DNA of 64,000 bases, from assembly GCA_033439265.1 (NCBI GenBank), contig JAVTVX010000012.1, forward strand, positions 4,639,001-4,703,000, read 5' to 3'. Below are positions 10,027-22,625 of this stretch, one piece after another (within the stretch, counting starts at the first letter, position 1; every line of letters starts with the position of its first letter). This stretch comes from Dillenia suffruticosa (Eukaryota; Streptophyta; Magnoliopsida; Dilleniales; Dilleniaceae). Under the pieces are notes generated by a model. The model saw only the letters and a list, made by a program, of their open reading frames with translations. It was not told where the DNA came from and made no database searches. A program made the translations under genes and the position numbers.

Positions 10027-12902
10027 TCCTTCCTTGGTTTGTTCGTGAGGAGGGGTGTACGAATATTTGATTGTATTTATGTGAATGGAGGAGTTTGTCT
10101 GTCCTCAGCGATGACAAAATGTGGAAATGCAAAATAATTTTTTTTTTGGTTTTTATCTCTTTTTGGAATTTTTTATTGGAAAATAGTGATAATTGTAATT
10201 CAATGGCTCGTTGTGGATTGGGGGATCATTTCTTTCTTCTTCTTGCCTATTTTTCCACCTTATTTTTCATTTTGATTTAATGTTGATTTCTTGTGCAATT
10301 TTTCATTTTTGACCAGACTGTAACACTTACTAAATTATTTTTTATGTCTCTAAAAAACAAATTTCTTAGTCATAGACGATATTAGCATAATTTTTTATTT
10401 ATTTATTGATTAACAATATGAGATTATACATTAATAATATAAATTATAGGAAAATTATTTATCAAATTTTAAACTATATGAGGATAATTTACAAATAGAT
10501 CAAATCATATGGCATTCAACATCATATTTGAAAATTTTTAATTTCCCTCGACCAGTCTTAATTAATAACTATTTTCTCTTATTTTATTTTTTTAGTAAAA
10601 AAAATATCGTTTTACAAGTAAAAAAATAAAATTTTCAATAAAAGAGATTATAATTATATTTGTATCAAATATTTTTGAATTAAAAAATATACATAATCAA
10701 AATTGAACCTAATCTCAACTTCCCTAAATGGGAACATGAATTTAATCCTTTTTTTTGGATTTAGAAATACATTATCTCTCATATAATATTCAACCCCATT
10801 ATTTATATTGTGCGTATCTTCCTATGTAGAATCAAGTATATGTAGAGGTACACACTGGTTCCCTAAGCTTTATTTAAATAAATGTCAACTAATTTTAAGT
10901 TTACAGGTAGCCACGCCATCACTATATATAGCATGGTTCCATAGAGAGATTTGGGAGATGTTTGGATTCTCAAAGGGAAAAAAAATAGAGCCTTCAAATC
11001 CCTAAGAGGGTTATTGGATAAAGGGAGTGAGAATCAAGAATTAGATTGAAACTTGTATGAATTGTTTGGATAGAGATTTGGGAGTGAAACCTCAAAAATA
11101 AGGGATCTGTAAAACCCAAGTATAAAAAAAGGGGTTTTGTGAAATTTATATCAAAATTTTTTATTCCGAATCCGAAACTAATTTTGGAATATCAACCAAA
11201 TGCCCTTTAAAAACTCTTGTTCCGAATTGAAATCCTTTTCGTATCTTTATAATAATATCTTCCTTTATGATAGAAAAAAATAGACATCATTAATAAAGAA
11301 GCACTTTGGCCTTATACGGACACCCGAATAGTTAAGAACTCTTATTTAATAATTTTTTTTAATTCTAATATTCAAATGTTTGAATACGTGCATTTGCACA
11401 ATCCAAAGTCTCTACCAGCTTGTTTTCCATAAAACACCTCTATATTCATATCTAATTCCCAGGCATCCTGAATCTAAAACCATCAAAATTTCCTTCTCAA
11501 AATACTGCACATATCATTCAAAAAAAAAATAATGTTTCATACAACATTTCTTCTTCTTGTATTATGTTGTAAAAATTACTTAACATTGTTTGATTCTTTT
11601 TGAAAATTTATTGAAATTCTTGTGGTTTCACATTTTGAGACTTGCTTTTATGGCCTCAAAACTATTACTTTGCTTTCATGTAGTTGTAATTTCTATCATT
11701 TTGCTTCCATGATTTTCTCTATTAGAATTTTCCGTACAAATCATATCTTCACTCCTCTCACACCTTTCGATGTTTTTGTAACATTAAAAACTTTTTCGAA
11801 TTATAATTTCTTTTGAGTTATCACTCATTTACCATTACCGGTTATTTTTTAAAATTTCTCCTCAGCATTGAGCATGTTTTTACAGATTGAAGTTTGATGG
11901 AGTCATTTTTCTATAGTTGGTGCATATATTTTTTTTAATCAAAAATCCAAAAATAATGCTATAATACTGTACTATTTTTTTTGTAATATCTTTTAGTTAA
12001 AAGGGGTGTGGTAATGTACCAGAAATCAAGATGGAAGGCATGCGAAAAAAATAGCTGGAAATAAAGCTAGTAGTTGAATCGAATCGAATAGAGAAATTAA
12101 ACTCTAATAGGTTTTACATTAAATCGAAAAAATAACTGGGTTGAAACAAATTAACCCAAACCAGTTAAATTGATTAATTTATTTCAATAATTAATTACAT
12201 TAATTAATTAATATCGGATATCCATAAACGGCTCTCACTCTACTTTTTTAGAGCACCATATAGTCATTTTTCCTTTTGGACGGCTCACTCTGGCATCAGG
12301 TAGTCTTTTTCCTTTTTTGGCCGCCTTTCACTCCCGATCTAATCAAGCACTAGGTAATTCTTTTCCAGATAGCCCTTTTTTAGGTTAGATTGGATGTTCT
12401 GATACCAATTTATCATGAATCTAAGAGATAGATTCAAATCTAATAGGATAACTCAATTCAAAAAATCGACTTATTGGATTATTGGGTGAGGGAGTTTATT
12501 ATACTACTTCACTATTATTTTTTGATTTATTTGGATTCCAACGTCGGATTTGTAACACCTAGCTAGGTTCGAGCAGGAGAAGTGGTGAGATCACTTGTGA
12601 ACACCCCTCCGGTACCAGGTTCGAGCAGTGGTACAAGCAAAAAAAAAGTAACACCAAAATAGGGCTTACATGAGCACGGCTCAGACCCGGTTATCGGCAT
12701 CAATAGCAAGCCCAAGGCCGAGCCCAATCTGAGCGAGGAGTAGATGGATGGATCTTTTTACGCCCGTGAGGCCCCCCGTGTCAATAATTATAAAAAAAAA
12801 ATAGCAGAAAGGGTACAAGGAGTTTCAGAATTTGAAGTGAGGAGCACCTCTCGCTCTCTCTCAGATTGGAATTTTTCATTTCCAGTCGCCGGAGATCCCT
12901 TC
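10027..12902. other. Intergenic region IRX15 to 2-ODD
   Basis: IRX15 3' UTR followed by AT-rich DNA. The stretch 10960-11215 has GTTTGGATT-type motifs at its left and ATTTGG-type motifs at its right, as in small DNA transposons, but I could not define its ends. A short poly-A-tailed insertion lies at 12552-12655. The last ~150 bases are the 2-ODD promoter and leader. No gene seen. Confidence 0.6.
12552..12655 (+). mobile_element. Short poly-A-tailed retro-insertion (SINE-like), 8-bp direct repeats
   Basis: The direct repeat GTAACACC occurs at 12552-12559 and 12648-12655. It flanks about 88 bases that end in nine As. The insert contains GGTTCGAGCAG twice, resembling a pol III B-box. It is too short to be complete, so it is probably a 5'-truncated SINE or other reverse-transcribed RNA. 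Confidence 0.55.
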
Positions 12903-15316
12903 ATGGCTACCGACTTCAAATCCATCCCCATAATCGGTATGATCAACTTCTTCTTCTTCTTCTTCTTCTTCCTCTAATTCTTTTTTCTTTTTTCTAGAAT
13001 TGGGTAACTTTTTTTCGATCAAAATGATAAAAAGCCCCATGTTGCAGTTCAATAGTTTCATCTGCAAAAAGTCGAAATCTTTCGAAACGAATATCTCTTC
13101 ATGCTTAGTGGATCATCGTTATGTTGTACGACTCTAGATAACTGTTGTTACAAATATCTCGTCAAATTTTAAATAATTATAAGTGAACAAGGGCATGAGA
13201 TATGTTTCTTTTGGGTTTATCACTAAATTTCGTGAAGATATTTGTAGAAATATTATTATTATTGTTTTTTTTTGTTTCATTTATGATGTAGACATTAGCC
13301 CTCTTTTGGCTAAGTGTGATGATCCCAAAATGGCCGAAGATCAAGGTGTTTCAGAAGTTGTTCAGCAACTAGGTCAAGCTTGCAGGGAGGCAGGATTTTT
13401 TTACGTGGTAAGAGTTTTCCACCTAAACCCTTTTTACCAGTGTACCCAGAAGACAAGGGACGCAACTCAACGCAAACACTAGAACATGGACACAATTTTA
13501 GAAGTTGTATGTATTCCCAAGTTACATATTGTTATATATTTGCTCTAATAAAAAAGTATGCCTGTTCTTAGAAGTGAACGTGCAAATTATAAAAGTTGAA
13601 GTTGTGCATTTTTCCAAGTTATGGAGTGTTATTTCATGCTGTATTCAAAAAGTTTATTTGGTTTTAGGGGTCATTCTACAATCTCATGCGTAGATAATCA
13701 GTCTGTGACCGATCATTTTACTTTTTCATCTCACAAAAAATAGTAAACGTTGGATGGCTATCTATTAGTCACAAACTGGGACTTCTAAAAGTCCTTGGTT
13801 TTTGAAGTGTGTACAACGTAGTGGAACTATGTGTTACTAGAGAGATCTCCTTCTGGCTCACATGGTATGTGTAAGTGCAGTTCAGTAACTAGCTTTAATT
13901 AAGTCATGTTCTTCACTTTTGGTTCCAGAATGTTGACAAAAAGAAACTACCCCGAAATGTTCTTTCCTGTACTCTTTTTCCTCTTGGCTGCAAAGCGTTT
14001 TGCTGTACAGACATGTTTTGTATTGTACTGAATTTGATTTAGTGAAGAACATTATTTGTGGTTGACCAGAAAGGACATGGATTTCCTGATTCTCTCATCA
14101 AAGATGTTAGAAATGTGACCCACCAATTTTTTGATCTTCCTTATGAAGAAAAACTCAAGATCAAGATGTCTGCAGCAACTGGATTCAGGTTCAGCTCCTG
14201 GCATGTGTGACATCTTTGATGCATTAGTTTCTTTGTCGCAACATATATCATTTTAAGCTAACATTTATTTGCAGAGGCTATCAAAGAGTTGGAGAGAATA
14301 TTACAAAAGGAACACCCGATATGCACGAAGCTATTGACGTAGGTACTCCTAAGTGCTTTTGATTTTGATCTTACTGGTCAATGTGGCACTTTTATGAATG
14401 ATTACCTAGATGTGGCTGCATATAATGAATTTTAGAATTTACCATGCACTTTTTGTTGATCGAGCAGCTTCATTAAATAAATTACTTGATATTTCTTAAA
14501 ACAAACTAAAGTGTAATTGGGCAGTATCAATAAAACTGCTTATGATGATTTGCCAAAACCTTGTTATGACAAATAAATTTATTTTCATTAATAAGAGCCT
14601 TATGCTAGTTTCAAAATATGGCTGCTGAATGCTGCAAGTTCCCTTTCAAGAAATGTAAATTTAAAATCCTTTTTCTTTCTTCTCATCTTCAGCATCTGTA
14701 AATTACCCCAAGGCATGCACTTTATCCTAATTTTATCAAAATGGACATATTCTTAGAGGCTTTCAGTCCCGTAGTTGCAGTGTTAATACAGGTCATCTTG
14801 ATGTTTTCTTTCTTTGATTTAATGACAGTGTTATAGAGAAGTTAAGCAAGGAATGTATGGAGATCTCGGAAAACCTATGGAAGGACCCAATCTCTGGTAT
14901 GTGGATTCAGATTTGGAGGTTCAAACAGCAAATAACTATTGGCTCATGACATAATTCTTAATTTTGACTCGTTGCATAGCCTGTAAAATGAGGGGATATA
15001 TGCATTAGGGTGTGGAGAAAGAATTTTATGAATATCTGGATTTAGAGACAAATCTATAAATGCAAATCTTGTATCTTAGTTTTTAAAAGCTACTTGGTCT
15101 TAAAATTGTCTTTTCTGGTCCATTGCCCAAATTTCACTATTATGGGATTCTATTCTAATCGAAGTAATTAAATGACCTGTATAAGATTAGTAATAACTGT
15201 TCTGGTGATCCTATGAAATGCAATATGCGCATGTGAATTTCCTCTTTTACCGAGGTTACACTTGCTTAGTTGTAGCTTTTACCATTTCAATGTGTAATGG
15301 TATTTAATTCATTTGT

Positions 15317-15351
<35 letters not shown>

Positions 15352-16760
15352 ATATTTATCTAGGCCAGCTGATCCTGCAAACTTCAAGTCATTGATGGAG
15401 GAGTATATTAGCCTTTGCACAGGTATTTTCCGTGTAGTGAGATTTAGCATCTGTTGTGTCTCTCTGTATAGATATTACTTTGTTATATATTCTGTATAAA
15501 TTGAAGTTTTCAACTGACAGAACTTTCAAGGAAAATATTGCGGGGAATCGCTTTAGCATTAGGTGGATTACCAGATGAATTTGAAGGTGAAAGGGCTGGA
15601 GATCCATTTTGGGTGACACGTCTCATAGGTTATCCTGCTGCTTCCAATGTAAATAGCAATGGCATGCTTGAAAATGATATTGGATGGTAATCAATGACGC
15701 CAATTAACTACTTGAAAATTTCTTAATTTCTTGACATAGTTCTAATTATTAATCTCTGATTTTCTTTTCTTGTTCTCTATGTATTCTGCTCGAATAAATC
15801 TAGTGGAGCTCACACCGATTATGGTAAGTTTATTTTTAATTTTTTTTATCCTGATAGAGAAAATGTACCAAAAAAGAAAAAAAAATGATAATGATTTGTT
15901 ATTCTGAAACAGGTCTATTGACATTGGTGAATCAGGATGATGATATTACTGCACTTCAGGTAGTGCATATACAGATACACTTGAATTGATTTTTCTTATA
16001 CAAATTCTTCTTGCATTACGTAGGTTTTTTACATGAAATTTGCTTCTGATGTCATAGGTAGTGTAAGATCCAGTATTTCTTATAATCATGTTGTTTCTGT
16101 TTGTATGATCATAACAAAGAAAAATTTAGATTCTGTTAAACACAGAATATAAACTAAGATTAAGTTTATGAAGCATGCTGCACTTCTCAGTTATGTATTT
16201 CAACTCATACTCCAACGTAAACTAGGACAATCAAAGCCTTTTGGTAGGACCTTTACCATTTTGTTTAGTTTGGTTCCTGTTTCCCTGTGTAATTGAAGGT
16301 GAGAAACCTGTCTGGTGAGTGGATATGGGCTCCTCCAATTCCGGGCACATTTGTCTGCAACATTGGTGATATGCTAAAGGTATGTGTAGTTTTATCCCTC
16401 GAACCTTCAACAACCGTTTTTCTGTCTCTTGTCATTTTCCTGAAAGTTGGGAGGGACTGCAGATTTTTTCAAATGGTTTATATGAATCAACTTTGCATCG
16501 AGTTATTAATAACAGCAACAAATATAGGGTGTGTGTGGCCTACTTTTATGAGGTGAGTTTGAGATTTTTGCTCTTTGCCCTGCTGCGTTTCCTTGTCAGA
16601 GGCTTATTTATGTGTCTTTTCTCTGTCTTGACAGCCAAACTTCGAGAACCCAGTGGAGCCCTTCGACTTTTGTATACAGAGAACAGGAGCAAAGAAGTTT
16701 GGTAGAGCTGTTTATGGAGAACACTTGGTTAGCAAGGTGCTAACCAACTTTGTAATGTAA
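12903..16760 (+). CDS. 2-oxoglutarate/Fe(II)-dependent dioxygenase, 2-ODD-C23 type (At3g50210-like)
   Basis: Twelve exons: 12903-12936, 13292-13407, 14070-14188, 14275-14338, 14829-14896, 15364-15422, 15521-15686, 15804-15823, 15913-15959, 16299-16379, 16463-16552, 16635-16760. All are GT..AG and in frame, giving 329 aa. It starts [20 protein letters not shown], with the DIOX_N domain in the first ~130 residues. In the jelly-roll core the iron ligands are H212 and D214 (GAHTDYG) and H270 (STLHRV). The 2OG-binding Arg is R280 in YRVCV, where the usual RxS reads RVC. From memory, Arabidopsis clade members hydroxylate homoarginine at C-6 and release guanidine; other members are uncharacterised, so the substrate is inferred. 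No targeting peptide is seen, so it is probably cytosolic. It converges on the DUS gene. Confidence 0.92.
15320..15350. repeat. (CT)n microsatellite in 2-ODD intron 5
   Basis: About fifteen CT units just 14 bases before the exon 6 acceptor at 15363. The tract overlaps the place where the polypyrimidine tract would lie, so length changes could affect splicing. Confidence 0.95.
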
Positions 16761-17331
16761 AATGCAGGATTTCAAATCTCTTTGTAATGTTATCAGTATC
16801 ATTGAATTTGCAATGGCGGATACATATGTGCCCTTGATGTGCTAAAACGACAGCCTTTATTGGTATCAAACCAATAGCGATTCATACAAGCTTAATCTTC
16901 TGATCTATAATTAGGCTGAGGAAATAATTTTAATTTAATTAATTTTTTTCTCAGTCAAGACAAATGTTTCCTTTCATCCAAAAATAGATCATTTCACTGG
17001 TCATAAAAAAAGAGAACTTTCCAAATAAAGAACTTGGGGCTTGTTCATAGCGAAAGATGAATTCGGTGTGTGAAATATGAAGCTTGCATGGCAGAAATGG
17101 TCTCGCTGCCCGAGACTTGCGGGCCACTGGGACAAAAAATCACAGTACAAAACTTATGCCTGTAATATTACATGAACCCTCTGCTCTCAACAATCATGTG
17201 AAAAACTCCATTCCACTCATAGATGTAATATGCCGGCTCTTATGTATCAAGTTCAAAAAATCGTTGTTGCAAACAATGGGGTCAAACCTGATCAATGCCA
17301 GGGACCTAAATAGAGATAAATACGAACCCAT
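16761..17331. other. Convergent 3' regions of 2-ODD and DUS
   Basis: A 571-bp tail-to-tail spacer that must hold both 3' UTRs and polyadenylation sites. The DUS 3' UTR side (about 17040-17331) is less AT-rich. No other gene is seen. Confidence 0.7.
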
Positions 17332-19673
17332 TCATGCAATGCTTACGCTACCGGACATTCTTCCATCATCCATACGTTTGACATAAAGTGGAATTCGCAC
17401 GCCCAGCTCCCTGAGGCGATTGACCAAACCATAGAGGAATTCAAAGGTTAGTCGTGATTGGCCATTGAGTTCTTCTCTCACTTGGGGCTGGATCCGGAAC
17501 CACTCCCCCAACATCTTGTGCACATGAGCGCGGATCATTCTCCAAGGCACAGGGTATTGCTCACAGAGTTTCAAATACTCCACAAGTAACTTAGCCTGGT
17601 CAAGCTTTCCATCTTCACTGCCCTCTTCACCATCCACTGCCCACTCAGCAGTCCGAAGTCCAGCAAAGAGAGCAGGATTTTCAAGAAGAGATTCAGCCGA
17701 AAGAACACCATCAGCACCAGTTGCTTCCAAACAGCTTTGGACATCATCTAAGTGCCTTATATTCCCGTTAGCAAGTACTGGGATCCTTACAGCATTTCTA
17801 ACAGCTCTAATGGCTTCCCAATTAGCGCGGATTTTCTTTTGGTCCTTCTCTTCTCTCTTTCGTCCATGGACAGCCAAAAGGGAGCAACCAGCGTCTTCCA
17901 GCATCCTAGCATAATTTATTGTATCTTGCAAATCTGGAAACACTCGGATTTTGCAGGACACGGGAACTTGAAGATTCTGAGCCAATTTTTGTACCAGAGA
18001 CTTTACCAGTGGAAGCTTATCCATCAAGAAAGCTCCATAATTTCCTCGCCGAGCAATACGTTGAGGGCAACTGCACTTAATGCAACTACTATTATTATGT
18101 GCTCCATGTATAGCAAATCAAAGAATTAGATCAACTAGCAATAAATTATTTACCAATCACAAACATTCAGATAATTCTAACAATTTTCTCAAAGGTCAAA
18201 AGAATCGTTAAAAGGGGATAATACTACCAAATCAACCATTAAAAAACTATACTGAAACATAACTTTAAATAAAACAAGAAATTCCAAAGGAGAAGTCGTA
18301 CCACAAAGAACACAAACTCAACCATCCCAACAAAAGTTAAAATAACATGACTCGAATCAATAAACATCAAGAGCACTATCAGCCCCAAGTTTGCTTTCCT
18401 GATGGTTCATGAATACAGCCATAGACAACTGTCTTCCTGATCACATAGCCAGGAGTCTTTGTGAGTGCCAAGCAACCACGGCTGCCCGTTGGCATCAATG
18501 AGGCAATCATTCATTGGGCTGATTACTTGTTAGCATCAACGAGGGACAAACCACACCAATCATATTTATAGTTAATAAAGGGACAAACAATTGCCTGTTA
18601 CCAATGGCTTAACTCACTTTCAATACTATATATTGACATTGACTTGGGTCAGCTAGGAACTACTGCTTGTCATTTAACATAGATAAATACTATGGTTTAT
18701 GACATCTCAAACCTAACACATGCAACTTTTCCTACGTATAAATACAAAGAAAACCAAAATATTTCCAAAGACTAACATTCCACTCAAATTGCAACAGTAT
18801 TACATCCTTTTGTAAGCAAGCACACAATAATTCAACCATCTTCCTCCATAATTTTCTATTCTAGCTTTGCAGAGTAACATAAGGAGAAAGTTAAATTGAG
18901 GCTGTTCTTCCTGGTTTCATCCACATTCCTTTGGCATCAAATCTCTACTTTCAAGGAAGAAGTGCATCAAACAAAACAGACTACCAGACAAATAAACAAC
19001 AGAGGTTTCCAAATGTAGTTACCCAAGATTGATGTCAACATAATCACAATAAGACTCCACTCTCCGAGCCGCTTCGAGCAAAATATCAGGATCATTTGCA
19101 CAAAATTGGACAAACAATGGCCTATCATCCTGCACAAAAACCCATATTCACTAATGTCAACATAAGACCAAAACAGAATAAAAAAAATATCATGGAATCT
19201 CAGCTAATCAAATTATCAAACACCTGACAGGTAGTGAATTCTTGAGAACGATACTTCTCATTCTCACTAAAAATTCGAGAATGAAGCATCGGAGTATACG
19301 CAGCCTCAGCTCCGTACTTTCTGCAAAGCATTCTAAAAGGAAGCTCCGAATTGTCAACCATGGGAGCAACAATAAACTTCGGTTGACCTATTTTTCTCCA
19401 GTGAGCCCACGCGCGTAACACGTGCGAGTCGATGTCGGTGCTCAAGCAGCGACTCGGAGACACAGTTGGCGATGACAAAGACGTGAGAGGGAGCGGAGGG
19501 TTCATTTCGCAGCAAAGACGTTCGTCGTCATCTGAGGAAGTTGTGATGGTGGTGGTGGTGGTAAGGGTTTGGGTTTGGGTTGCCATGAGAAAAAGAAAGG
19601 GTTTCAGGGTTGAGGAGAGAGAGTGATGGAGGAGAGAGACGGGACAGGGAGAAGAGAGAGAAGGTTTTTTCAT
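17332..19673 (-). CDS. tRNA-dihydrouridine synthase, DUS1-like (At5g67220-like)
   Basis: Three exons on the minus strand, 19673-19224, 19129-19023 and 18070-17332, give 431 aa. A second in-frame ATG at 19586 would give 402 aa. The first 30 residues are hydrophobic/Ser-rich and could be a targeting peptide or leader, so the start is uncertain. The flavin-binding TIM barrel starts at APMVDNSELPF (103-113). The signature INLGCPQRIARRGNYG contains catalytic C187, and exon 2/3 splicing falls in the Gly codon just before it. HGR (AVHGRKREEKD) and the FMN phosphate loop PVLANGNIR follow. The C-terminal helical domain has RMIRAHVHKMLGEWF. The enzyme reduces uridines of the tRNA D-loop with NADPH and FMN; the target position is not readable from sequence. 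Intron 2 is 952 bp. Confidence 0.93.
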
Positions 19674-21286
19674 GAGGAGGCGACGGAGACAGAAGGCAAA
19701 TCCATCGCCGCCCTCGCGCGCTGCTGCGTTCTTCGGAAGCTATGGAAGTAGACTTTTCTTCGAGGGCAGACTCTGTGAAAGGAGCTGAAAAATTACCAGC
19801 GTTGGAACGGCACCGTTTTGATGTTGCATGACTGATTTAAACGCCTCTGTTTTTTTGCGGTAACATATGAAACCACGTCGCTTCTTGGCTTTAATTTGGG
19901 GGAAGAGAAACGGTGTCGTTTTCTATCATCAGGTGAGCTATAAAACGCAAGGTTTTTGAATACGTCATAAACGAAAACTAAAAACGCAAAGTTTTAAACC
20001 TTCATTAGGAGGAAGATCGGTTCTTAGTTCTTATGATAAGAAAATTAAACATACAATCCCTCTGCTCGACGTGTTAAAATCTATAACAAAATTCAAATAT
20101 CTTATAATGGCGGGGCTTTCATAATAGTGCCAAGTGAGGTGGTTTTGCTCTTACTCCTCACTCTCTTATGGCATCGATTCGATCCGTTAAATTAAGCCAA
20201 AAAATTTATTGTATAATACATATAAAATATCAAATTCGATAAATTGTAAAGAATTATACAAATCTGTACAAAAAAAAAAAAATTATATCAAATCTGATTT
20301 GATATTTTTAAATTTTTTAAATTTTTTAAATTAATTTTTTTTTGAAAAATTAATGAAAAATGAAAACTTATGCCATATTCCTCTAAATTAATATACTCTA
20401 AACCATACAACTCTTCATTTCTCTCAATTAATTAACTCTTATTTATCACATTACTCTCAGATAATGACATGTCGTCGTACTCTTGTCCTTTCCCCGCTTT
20501 CATCTCTCTCTCTTACTTTTTTTAATCATATATTAGTTGAATCATATATCGCTTACTTTACGTGTTTAAGCTCTAAACAACAAAAATAAAATATCTTCTC
20601 CGCTCTATTGCTTAAAAAAAAAAAAAAAGTAAAATATATTCTTTCCGATCTAACTGGCTAAGCATGTGGCCTCAAATTCATGCACTCATAAACTCAATCC
20701 GTCCTTGTGTTCAAATTTCACAAGGTAGACCAGCTGTCGACCGAAGTTTAAGATAATGTTCACCGTGATGTTATCGTGGACATAAGCTTTTCGTTGACCA
20801 AACATATCCAGTGATTGCCCAGATTTTAAGGTCTTAAATGTGTGAAAACAGAGTGTTTGCATATTTGATTGGTGCCCCCAAAAGTCAAATTTGGCTCCTC
20901 CTGCAAGTATTTAATGAATATCGACATGCATTGCATGGGGGTGTTTGAGAAACGAGTGAAATGAGAAATTTTTTTTAATAAAAAAAATAATAATGGAATA
21001 ATATTATTATTATAAACTAAATTAAATACAAACAAATCGGGAGACCCCATCACCAGACACGTACACGTTATATATGCAAGTCATATATCAGGGAATGCGT
21101 GGTGGAGTTATTATAATAGACCGTATAAGATTAACACAAGATAAAATTATATCATTCCCATAAGGAAGTACATTATTTCAAAGCTAAGGATATCTGAAAT
21201 ATGAATAATATAATAAATCAGTCTAAATATGAATGGATGCAGATATTTAGTACTCGAATATACATTTTTTTGATCTCTAGTTGTCT

Positions 21287-22080
21287 TTAGGGATGTAGAT
21301 CCTACTAGACATGGTTGCGTTTCTATCGAATCGTAGTTAATGGTTCAAGAATGGTTGGTTGGTTCGCAGTTGTGGAATTGAAATCGAAACCGTATCTAAA
21401 AGTCCCATTCCATTTCTTTGTTTTGAGAAATAAAAAATAATTAGTTTTCGTTCTGATCTATTAGTTCGAAATAAAAATTTTTTTAAAATACTTTTTAATC
21501 TGTTGTCTATAAAATAAAATATATTAAAATTTGAAAATATCAAGAAACTATTTTTATTAGTTTGAAAATAGAAGCGGAAGATTTTCTATTTTAGTTAATA
21601 CTGAATCTAATATAGTCTTTAAAATTTAATTATAAAAATGCATGAGTTTTATATTATAAAAACTAATTTAAATTATTTTACAAATTTAATAAGGTATTAA
21701 ATATTTAGCTCTCATGGATCGCGGCAAAGTGGGATTTAAATGTTTATTATTAAATTGATTAAAGGATTCCATTAACCAAAAAGATACAATAGCCTTCCAA
21801 TTAAATTTCATTAATGAGACACATTTTTACATTTTTTTAAAAGAGTCGATATTTATTTTTATTATTTATTTTTAAAAAAATTTTATAATTTTGATTTTAA
21901 AATCAGAACTAAAACTGTTTGAAATTAGAATTGAAATCAAAATCATTTAAAACTAAAACCATTCATTTAAATTTTTATAGTTTCGATTCCAATTCCGATT
22001 CCTCTGAACCATGAATTAGGAACTGTCGGTTACGAAACCCGAAATTGACGATTCCGACGTCATGGTCATGCCTAGGTGCT
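21287..22080. mobile_element. Possible non-autonomous DNA transposon (hAT-like ends)
   Basis: The left end reads TAGGGATGTAGATCC and the reverse complement of the right end reads TAGGCATGACCATGACG. Beyond these, GAATCGT, ATGGTTCA and GGAATTG/GAATCGAAACC recur in matching order in both arms. The interior is AT-rich without a coding frame. The 8-bp flanks (GTTGTCTT and GGTGCTTC) are not identical, so there is no clean target duplication. Confidence 0.4.
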
Positions 22081-22439
22081 TCCGATAAACTTCTTGCCAT
22101 CATGTCTCACCGAGTTTAAAAGGGCGAAAAAGAATGAATTAGTTCACAAAAGTTAGGATAAAAACATAAGGTGTGACATTAATATGTAAAAATAGATTGA
22201 AAATCATTTTAATACAATCATATAAATCATAATATAAAAAAGGTCATTTATCAAAATTATCTTAATTTTTTTTCCTATAACTTATGTCAACTCAAAATAC
22301 ATTAAGATAAGTAAACAAATCAACCCAACTCAAATTATTTCTCTTTTCACGGCCTTTTCTCTAATTTGACGATAGGAGAGCAGAAAAGTTGAGCTGGTCA
22401 AGGATATCCTGAGATGATAACCACCGCAGCCGAGCATAT

Positions 22440-22625
22440 ATTTTTTTTTGGGTTTTTATTATCGATATTCAAACTTTACTCGATTAATTTACTTTAAATA
22501 TTATATAATTCATTTTAGAAATTGACTCTCCTAAATCATTTTTCATAATTCTCAAGAATCAAAATCGAGATCACTGATTAAGGAGATGAAATACTCTTGA
22601 TTACTCGATTAAAAATACTTGTATA
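22440..22625 (-). mobile_element. Diverged SINE-like copy (same family as 63099-63310)
   Basis: The minus strand keeps, in order, CTCCTTAATCA, a GATTTTGATTCTTGAGAATTA block, GGAGAGTCAATTTCTAAAAT, ATTAATCGAG and AATATCGAT. These line up with TCTCTTAATTAAG, GTTTGAAACTTGGGAATAAA, GGGAGAGTCACCCTTTAACT, ATTAGTCCGAG and the CACTCGATAC tail of the young copy. No flanking duplication is seen. Confidence 0.45.
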
